Origin: JBDXHU01 sp039989475
GTDB taxonomy: Bacteria > Pseudomonadota > Gammaproteobacteria > Pseudomonadales > Halieaceae
Assembly (NCBI GenBank): GCA_039989475.1
Contig: JBDXHU010000003.1
Location: 1 to 8,009, forward strand
Direction of reading: 5' to 3'
Length of the DNA: 8,009 nucleotides
Shown: piece after piece, positions 1 to 4,705 of the stretch
Layout: each line of letters begins with the position of its first letter
Numbering within the stretch: the stretch's first letter is position 1
Translations under genes and position numbers: made by a program
Notes under the pieces: generated by a model
What the model was told of the DNA's origin: nothing
The model's input: only the letters and a program-made list of their open reading frames with translations
The model's database searches: none

Positions 1-2
1 AT

Positions 3-359
3 GACAACAAGCCCGATGACGGCAACCCCAACGACGGCAAAGACAACGATCCCGATGACGGCAATGCGGGTGGCGGCAACGACGACGACAAGGACAGCAA
101 TCCCGACGACGGTAACAACGGCGGCGGCAATGACAACAAGCCCGATGACGGCAATAACGGCGGCGGCAACAACGACGACAAGGACAGCAATCCCGACGAC
201 GGTAACAACGGCGGCGGTAATGACGATAAGGACAGCATTCCCGACGACGGCAACAAGGGCGGCAGTAGCAACGGCAAGGACAGCATTCCCGACGACGGTA
301 ACAACGGCGGGGGTAATGACGACAAGCCCGATGACGACAATAACAGCAACGGCGGTTCC
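3..359 (+). repeat. In-frame tandem repeats encoding Asn/Asp/Gly-rich linker
   Basis: Seven degenerate units of 13-25 codons lie head to tail and in frame at 3-77, 78-128, 129-167, 168-218, 219-266, 267-314 and 315-359. The core of most units is DKDS(N/I)PDDGNNGGG. Shorter units have DNKPDDGNNGGG. The 17-codon units at 78-128 and 168-218 are nearly identical at the DNA level, which points to expansion by slippage or unequal recombination. The DxNxDG-like spacing of acidic residues could bind calcium, in the manner of other acidic repeats, but no canonical EF-hand or TSP3 repeat is complete. An extended, flexible acidic spacer is the simpler reading. Confidence 0.85.
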
Positions 360-1040
360 AACGACGACGACGATGATGATGACGACGACGACGACAATAA
401 TGGAAATGGAAAAGCCAAAGGCAAGAGTGCCGAAGGCAAGCAAGGCCTGGCACGCAGCACTAACAGCACCCATAGCCTCGCAATCGTTAGCAGCAACGGC
501 TCAGTAAGCCGCATAAGCCAGGCATCACTGGCCAACGCCGCAGCCGACGGAGAAGACGCAAGCACGGGACTGAGGTGGGGTCGCTGGGATGACGGCTTTG
601 AGAGCCAGCAAGTTACACACTGGGTCGCTGACTCCTCTCCTGAGCGCGACGTAGTATTACCTCAGTCCGGCACCCAGGCTTACGCCTTGAGCGGCGGCAC
701 TGCGCCCACCGACAACCTGGGTAACAGCGGCACACTTAACGCTGGCAGCCTGATTGCGGACTTCACCAATCAAACGGTAAGCAATGAGCTCACTATCAGC
801 ATTGCTGGCGATACCTGGCAGGCTACTGGCCAGGGCAGTATCAGCAGCGGCGCACCCGTCTTTGACGGTAGCTACGACGTGACACGCGACTCCGGCGCCA
901 CTGGTAGCGGTAACTTCAGCGGCTTCTTCGGCGGTAATGCCCTGTCCTCTGGTGCGCCTTCCGGTGCCGGTGTGGGCTACACCCTGGAATCAGCTGCCAC
1001 CACGATCAACGGCGCTGCAGCATTCTCAGCCAGCCAGTAA
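3..1040 (+). CDS. C-terminal part of an Asp/Asn/Gly-repeat surface-type protein (FecR/TbpB-like tail), 5' truncated by window
   Basis: The reading frame that starts at base 3 is open without a stop to TAA at 1038-1040, giving 345 visible residues; the start lies upstream of the window. In order it shows an Asn/Asp/Gly/Pro repeat region (residues 1-119), eleven consecutive Asp, a short Lys/Gly-rich stretch (GKAKGKSAEGK), and a polar Gly/Ser/Thr-rich domain from about residue 189 to the end. That domain has WGRWDDGF, PTDNLGNSGTLNAGSL, ADFTNQTVSNELTISI, GSGNFSGFFGG and a final AAAFSASQ. Alternating beta-strand-like segments and the GxFxGFFGG pattern recall the beta-barrel tails of transferrin-binding-protein-like lipoproteins, which I also associate with the C-termini of some FecR-domain proteins. 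The FecR part itself would be off-window, so that family name is inference. No cysteines are visible, and a surface or periplasmic location is likely. The shorter ORF beginning at the TTG at 687 is only the end of this gene. Confidence 0.8.
   Translation, partial: DNKPDDGNPNDGKDNDPDDGNAGGGNDDDKDSNPDDGNNGGGNDNKPDDGNNGGGNNDDKDSNPDDGNNGGGNDDKDSIPDDGNKGGSSNGKDSIPDDGNNGGGNDDKPDDDNNSNGGSNDDDDDDDDDDDNNGNGKAKGKSAEGKQGLARSTNSTHSLAIVSSNGSVSRISQASLANAAADGEDASTGLRWGRWDDGFESQQVTHWVADSSPERDVVLPQSGTQAYALSGGTAPTDNLGNSGTLNAGSLIADFTNQTVSNELTISIAGDTWQATGQGSISSGAPVFDGSYDVTRDSGATGSGNFSGFFGGNALSSGAPSGAGVGYTLESAATTINGAAAFSASQ
363..395 (+). repeat. Poly-Asp codon tract (11 consecutive GAC/GAT)
   Basis: Eleven Asp codons run without interruption: three GAC, three GAT, five GAC. 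They immediately follow the DNG repeat linker and precede an Asn/Gly then Lys/Gly-rich stretch. The trinucleotide run is a potential slippage site, although length changes in whole codons would keep the frame. It marks the transition from the repeat linker to the C-terminal folded domain. Confidence 0.85.
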
Positions 1041-1051
1041 ACATCTGAACG

Positions 1052-1072
1052 ACCCGGGCGCCCTGCCCGGGT
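1052..1072 (+). terminator. GC-rich hairpin after the surface-protein gene, possible terminator
   Basis: An 8-bp perfect stem (ACCCGGGC / GCCCGGGT) encloses a 5-nt loop and begins 12 bases after the TAA stop. The hairpin is strong, but it is followed by TGACTTGA rather than a run of T, so it is a poor match to a classical intrinsic terminator. Its last base is also the first base of the proposed -35 box of the tRNA promoter. Confidence 0.5.
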
Positions 1073-1100
1073 TGACTTGAATACCCAAATTCTGGAAAAT
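1072..1100 (+). promoter_or_regulatory. Probable sigma70 promoter of the tRNA-Met gene with GC-rich discriminator
   Basis: TTGACT (1072-1077, five of six to TTGACA) is followed after exactly 17 bp by GAAAAT (1095-1100, four of six to TATAAT). Next comes the discriminator GCGCGCC at 1101-1107. A near-consensus -35 plus a GC-rich discriminator is the known hallmark of stable-RNA promoters under stringent (ppGpp/DksA) control. Transcription would begin near 1107, leaving a leader of roughly 30 nt. That leader contains a GGGG/CCCC stem candidate before the mature tRNA 5' end. Confidence 0.6.
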
Positions 1101-1139
1101 GCGCGCCTCTTCAGGGGGCATTGCACCCCGCACTATTGT

Positions 1140-1216
1140 GGCTACGTAGCTCAGCTGGTTAGAGCACAGCATTCATAATGCTGGGGTCGGTGGTTCAAGT
1201 CCACCCGTAGCTACCA
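1140..1216 (+). tRNA. tRNA-Met (anticodon CAU), elongator type
   Basis: A full cloverleaf can be drawn: acceptor stem 1140-1146 with 1206-1212, D arm GCTC/GAGC, anticodon stem CAGCA/TGCTG with loop TTCATAA (CAT at 1174-1176), 5-nt variable loop, T stem GGTGG/CCACC with loop TTCAAGT, discriminator A at 1213 and encoded CCA at 1214-1216. Length is 77 nt including CCA. The 5' sequence GGCTACGTAGCTCAG matches the elongator tRNA-Met type. The anticodon stem lacks the three consecutive G-C pairs of initiator tRNA. A tRNA-Ile2 (lysidine-modified CAU) is less likely given this acceptor stem. The first acceptor pair is G1-U72, a wobble instead of the usual G-C. Confidence 0.95.
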
Positions 1217-1295
1217 CTTCCTCGAAAAATTTCCCTGTAGAATCAGCTTGTTACACCAGCATCGGCCTTCTGTGGTAGGTGGCGCCTCCCTCAAT

Positions 1296-1333
1296 AACTA
1301 GCTGGGGTCAGGTCAACTAGCTGGGGTCAGGTC
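1296..1333. repeat. Two tandem copies of a 19-bp sequence at the left edge of the transposable element
   Basis: AACTAGCTGGGGTCAGGTC occurs at 1296-1314 and, immediately adjacent, at 1315-1333. The final 11 bases of each copy equal the outermost 11 bases of the element's terminal inverted repeat. The second copy runs straight into the intact repeat, so the first is a partial, duplicated end. The second element at 7876 has a similar flank (AATAGCTG) but no duplication. This looks like an imprecise transposition or slippage scar. Confidence 0.9.
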
Positions 1334-1346
1334 TATGATTTTTGAT
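1323..1346 (+). repeat. Left terminal inverted repeat of copy 1 (24 bp)
   Basis: It is exactly the reverse complement of 2288-2311. It contains the transposase stop codon (TAG on the minus strand, 1333-1335) and the last few codons (NQKS), so the end is under both coding and terminal-recognition constraint. Confidence 0.9.
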
Positions 1347-2172
1347 TCTTGATAATGCCGCTAACCGTTGAATAATGCAGGCCAAAATAGTCTCCCAACT
1401 CCTTCTGCGTCCAACCACCACTTCTGTAGGCCTCATAGATAGCCGAGTTTCTGTCCGGGTTCCGCCGGCAATAAATAGACAGGCTCATTGGTGAGGGTCG
1501 CCGCTGTGAGGAAGGCACATCGCTTAGATCTCGGTCGGCGTCTATCAACGAAATCATATCTTCAACAAATGCTTCACGGCCCAGAAAAACTTGACCTTTT
1601 AGATGATGCCAAAGGGCGGGCTGACCCTTACCTTCCGCCACAAATCGCTTGTAGCGCTCAATCGCATCGAGGCGACGCTTGCCAAAGGCGGACAAAACCC
1701 AGTCCATCGTGAGGCAGGATCGGGACTCTGCGCATCCCACCATTGCGCGATAGCTACTCCAGGGCCACTCACCCGCCGATGGAACCATGGCCGCCCTCAC
1801 GGGATTGAGCACAATGTATCTCGCAACCTCCAACAGGTAACTCTGCTTCTCGACCAGAATCGCCTTATAGCGACCCTGAAATACATGGCCGACGCGTCGG
1901 TGAGAGCGATTGAAACACTGCGTGTAAACGCCATTGAGTTGGCGCATACCTTTGGACAGATTCGCATCCGGCGTCTCTATCAGCAGGTGATAGTGGTTGC
2001 TCATCAAACAATAGGCATGACACACCCAGTTGTAGGTGTTGCACACATCATCCAGTACTGCCAGGAATGCTAGCCGGTCGGCGTCTTCTTCATAGATATC
2101 TTCTCGGCGATCACCGCGCGATGTAACGTGGTAAAGCGCACCCGCAAACTCAAGTCGTAGAGGTCTAGCCAT
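1333..2172 (-). CDS. REP-associated tyrosine transposase (Y1/HUH, IS200-like) with C-terminal helix-turn-helix
   Basis: The 279-residue protein starts MARPLRLEF at the ATG ending at 2172. An upstream in-frame TTG at 2292 would add 40 residues unlike the family and lies in the terminal repeat, so it is rejected; AAGGA sits 13 nt before the chosen ATG. Known family signatures are present: ALYHVTSRGDRRE (12-24), the metal-binding HUH motif in MSNHYHLLIETP (His60, His62), GHVFQGRYKAILVE (95-108), and ARYIVLNPVRAAMV (117-130), where Tyr119 is the likely nucleophile. WPWSSYRAM follows at 136-144. Residues 253-276 (GWTQKELGDYFGLHYSTVSG) read as a helix-turn-helix, a DNA-binding extension beyond the roughly 150-residue IS200 core. 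It cuts and joins single-stranded DNA through a 5'-phosphotyrosine link at element ends. All key residues are intact, so it appears functional. Confidence 0.9.
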   Translation of the reverse strand: MARPLRLEFAGALYHVTSRGDRREDIYEEDADRLAFLAVLDDVCNTYNWVCHAYCLMSNHYHLLIETPDANLSKGMRQLNGVYTQCFNRSHRRVGHVFQGRYKAILVEKQSYLLEVARYIVLNPVRAAMVPSAGEWPWSSYRAMVGCAESRSCLTMDWVLSAFGKRRLDAIERYKRFVAEGKGQPALWHHLKGQVFLGREAFVEDMISLIDADRDLSDVPSSQRRPSPMSLSIYCRRNPDRNSAIYEAYRSGGWTQKELGDYFGLHYSTVSGIIKNQKS

Positions 2173-2211
2173 TGCGTAATCGTCATCCTTGACAACCCGT
2201 TCTATTACGCA

Positions 2212-2239
2212 AGTATAGACTACGAACCAGAAATCAAAC
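2212..2239 (-). promoter_or_regulatory. Possible transposase promoter inside copy 1
   Basis: On the minus strand TATACT (2217-2212) is a good -10 box about 40 nt upstream of the chosen ATG. Candidate -35 boxes are weak: GTTTGA at 16-bp spacing (2239-2234), or TTGATT at only 14 bp. Its position supports the short start of the transposase, because transcription would begin downstream of the TTG alternative. Confidence 0.35.
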
Positions 2240-2287
2240 GCCTCTCTCTGCGGCAGACCCGCTGCAAGCAACAACGACAACGCGGGT

Positions 2288-2311
2288 ATCAAAAATCATA
2301 GACCTGACCCC
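2288..2311 (-). repeat. Right terminal inverted repeat of copy 1 (24 bp)
   Basis: It is a perfect inverted copy of 1323-1346, ending GACCTGACCCC. It lies upstream of the transposase gene, and its outer edge is separated from the TGA stop of the TPR gene (2321-2323) by only nine bases. Confidence 0.9.
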
Positions 2312-2320
2312 GGACACACG

Positions 2321-4660
2321 TCATCCCCCCGCCATTGCAACAAGCGGCGCCAGCAGCAGCTCGAGATCATGCTCTGCCAGCATGACGCGAACGCGATCTG
2401 TCTGCTGTTCCAGTTCATTTTGCGCACGCCTTGACAGGGCCTGAAAGCGGGTATCGCCGCGCAGATCCTGCCAGGGATCGGGAGACTCCCGCGTTCCATC
2501 CCGCTCCGCTACGGCGAAAAAGGTACTGTGGTAATCGATTGCCAGTTCCAGCGTGCCCAGGGCGTCGTCCTTGCGATCCAGGCGGGCATATATCGCCGAC
2601 AACTCCTGGAGCGTATCGGGATGCCTTATACCCCGTCCAATCTCCGCTTCGTACTGCCCGGCAATCTCCTCCAGTAACGTCGTGGCATCCTCGGTGCGCC
2701 CCACGTGCGCATACAGCTGGGCCAGCTGAATCTGCCCCCAGTGATCGCGCTCTGCCCAGGCCGCCGGTGCATGCTGGATTGATTCCATCAGCCGAATCGC
2801 GCGTTCGTAGTCCCCGGCTTCCGCGAGAATATCTACCCATACCCCGCCTTTCTCGTAGTGGCCCGCCAGCACCTCCTCGTCTGTCATAGAGGCCAGCAGT
2901 TCGAGGTCCTTGTCTTCGGTGTCTTCCACGATTTCTCGCATCAGACGCGGCAAGGGCAAGTTCTCGAGATGACGCTGCCAGGTGTCCGCCTCCGCCGGAA
3001 GGCCGAGCCATCGCAGCTGTGTCGCGAACCACCAGGCCTGCCACATGTTGCCTTCGAGTTCAAAAGTGGTGGGTTCGGTCTGTAGCATCTCGACCAGGAT
3101 TTCCAGTTTCTCGTCCCAGTAACCACTCAGCGTCGCCAGCTCGAGCTTCCACCACCAGATACCTGGCGGCATCTGCGGCAAATCCCTGAAACGGTCGAGC
3201 AGTTCCTGCGCCTCGCGGTAGCGCCCCCGTGCCACCCAGCGCTTGGCGATGCGGCCGGTCATACGGACATTGAAGGGATCGCGTTTCCGGCCCTGTTCCA
3301 GGATTCCCAGGGCTTCCTCGTCTCGGCCCTGGGCTTCCACGGCTTTCGCCAGCGCGTAAACAGCCATGGTATTGCTGGGATTGCCATCGAGGGAGGCACG
3401 CAGGTATTTTTCGGCCTCCGCGAGACCCGCGTCGAATACTCCCGATTGCGCTGGTGTGGACCCACGCCAGGCCAGGTTGTTCTCCGTGTAGACCAGGAAC
3501 TGCGTGATATCTCCCGCCACGAACAGGGAATGGGGCGATTCCGGATTCTGCTCGAGTTGCTGGTGTGCGAGTGCCAGCGCGCGCTCGGCCAGCTGATTCG
3601 CTTGCTTCAGCCCGCTGGCATGATCCAGGTCGTCGGAGTCCGGAAGTACCAGCCAGGCCAGCTCGTACACTGCCTCGGCATAGTCGGGCTGGTGTTCCAG
3701 CGCTCGTTCGAACGCCGCTCGCGCCCTGTCCTCATCGCCCGCGAAGGCATATTCGCGGCCGACCAGCAATTCCTCATAGGCCTGCCGGTCAACCGGTGTT
3801 TCACTTGTCTCCGGCAGCGCCGCGCCGAGCCTGACCCCCACGCCGTTGGCCAAGGAAGCGGCCAGTGTCCGGGGCAGGGCTCCCGCGGCATCCTCCCGCT
3901 GCGAATACTCCTGTGTCCACAGCAGGTAGCCATCGCTGTCCACCAGTTCGGCGCTAACGGTCTGCGTATTCCCCTCCCGGCAAACGGCGCCGGTCAGCAG
4001 GTAGCGCACGCGCAGGGTGGAGGCGATGCGCTCGGGATCGAAGTCCGCGCCGCTGAACGCAAAAGCTGAGGCCCGGGCCGTGACCTGCAGGAACTTGGCG
4101 GTCCTGGCGGATATCTTCAGGCCGGGAAGTTCCGCCAGCCGTCGCAGCACCTCATTACCGATACCATGGGCGAGCAGCGGCTCGATCTCCGCCTGCGGGC
4201 AGACCGTGAAAGGCAGCACTCCTAGTGAGTTTTCCGGTAGTTCCCGGGCTGCCGCCATGGGTGTTGCCGATGGCGGGATAGTGATGACCTGGAAAAACAG
4301 TGTCGCGAGAATTCCAATCGTCGCGGCCCACAGGCTGCCAATGATTCCCCGGTCTATCCTGTGCAGCGACGTGTCGGGGTCGCTTGTGGTCTCCGAGTGA
4401 TCAGCCGTTCGCTGGATCCCATCCGCGGTAACGTCATACAGCCAGCCGAATACCAGTGCCAGCGGAAAGCCGGCGAAGGTGGCCATGAACACGTAGCGAA
4501 CGGCGACATCCGGATCGGCCACCCACTGGGGGAACTGGGGAAACAACAGGTCACAGCCACCCACCACACCCCAGGCTCCCGCCAGGTACAGCAGGGTCAC
4601 GTGTATCATGCGCCGGCGGTGCAGTTCGCGGTAAAAGGCAATGGGATTGAAGCCGGTCAA
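2321..4660 (-). CDS. Inner-membrane TolB/FlgO-like domain protein with TPR repeats
   Basis: The 779-residue protein is the second gene of the receptor operon, starting 45 bp after the receptor stop. The start is a TTG at 4660; no ATG or GTG lies between it and the in-frame TAA of the receptor, and AGGA sits 12 nt before it. The short N-terminus FYRELHRRR before the first membrane helix fits the family. Membrane segments are at about 19-40, 54-75 and 106-128. A domain at about 144-285 begins SLGVLPF and contains GLKISART, YLLTGAV and GYLLWTQEY. This is the TolB-N/FlgO-type fold found in TPR proteins and in some adenylate cyclase-like proteins. TPR-type helices follow at about 295-337, 411-490 and in the last 180 residues (for example YAHVGRTEDATTLLEEI). 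It probably spans the inner membrane and presents the TolB-like and TPR parts in the periplasm. The C-terminus has no enzyme motif I recognise, and no catalytic function is claimed. Confidence 0.8.
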   Translation of the reverse strand: MTGFNPIAFYRELHRRRMIHVTLLYLAGAWGVVGGCDLLFPQFPQWVADPDVAVRYVFMATFAGFPLALVFGWLYDVTADGIQRTADHSETTSDPDTSLHRIDRGIIGSLWAATIGILATLFFQVITIPPSATPMAAARELPENSLGVLPFTVCPQAEIEPLLAHGIGNEVLRRLAELPGLKISARTAKFLQVTARASAFAFSGADFDPERIASTLRVRYLLTGAVCREGNTQTVSAELVDSDGYLLWTQEYSQREDAAGALPRTLAASLANGVGVRLGAALPETSETPVDRQAYEELLVGREYAFAGDEDRARAAFERALEHQPDYAEAVYELAWLVLPDSDDLDHASGLKQANQLAERALALAHQQLEQNPESPHSLFVAGDITQFLVYTENNLAWRGSTPAQSGVFDAGLAEAEKYLRASLDGNPSNTMAVYALAKAVEAQGRDEEALGILEQGRKRDPFNVRMTGRIAKRWVARGRYREAQELLDRFRDLPQMPPGIWWWKLELATLSGYWDEKLEILVEMLQTEPTTFELEGNMWQAWWFATQLRWLGLPAEADTWQRHLENLPLPRLMREIVEDTEDKDLELLASMTDEEVLAGHYEKGGVWVDILAEAGDYERAIRLMESIQHAPAAWAERDHWGQIQLAQLYAHVGRTEDATTLLEEIAGQYEAEIGRGIRHPDTLQELSAIYARLDRKDDALGTLELAIDYHSTFFAVAERDGTRESPDPWQDLRGDTRFQALSRRAQNELEQQTDRVRVMLAEHDLELLLAPLVAMAGG

Positions 4661-4705
4661 TTTGCGGGACTGTCCTGTTTTTGCTGGCTGTCTAAAGGTA
4701 TCAGT

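Larger units (their letters stand above)
1323..2311 (-). mobile_element. Complete RAYT/IS200-like element, copy 1 (989 bp) with 24-bp perfect terminal inverted repeats
   Basis: The element is bounded by 1323-1346 (GGGGTCAGGTCTATGA onward) and its exact reverse complement at 2288-2311. It contains one gene, a Y1/HUH transposase on the minus strand. The inverted symmetry stops at these ends: the bases just outside do not pair. No target-site duplication is visible, as expected for HUH transposases. The right end lies 9 bp after the stop of the TPR gene; the left end adjoins a 19-bp duplication downstream of the tRNA. A second copy begins at 7876 in the same orientation. Inverted REP-like ends around a RAYT gene are known for REP-associated transposases. 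Confidence 0.85.

Noticed and set aside
3..359. CRISPR-like array
   Set aside because: The repeats are degenerate, in-frame coding units without unique spacers.
1..507. 168-residue Thr/Met-rich ORF beginning at base 1
   Set aside because: It is the out-of-frame reading of the Asp/Asn/Gly repeat. The frame starting at base 3 stays open to 1040 and joins the C-terminal domain.
1333..2172. Toxin (RelE-type) annotation
   Set aside because: Proteins that begin MARPLR(L/I)EF and contain the ALYHVTSRGDRRE motif are sometimes labelled addiction-module toxin RelE. The HUH motif, catalytic Tyr and terminal repeats show a Y1 transposase, and no antitoxin gene is adjacent.
2173..2292. 40-residue N-terminal extension of the transposase from the TTG at 2292
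   Set aside because: The start lies inside the terminal repeat and upstream of the likely -10 box, and the extension does not resemble family members, which begin MARPLR-like.
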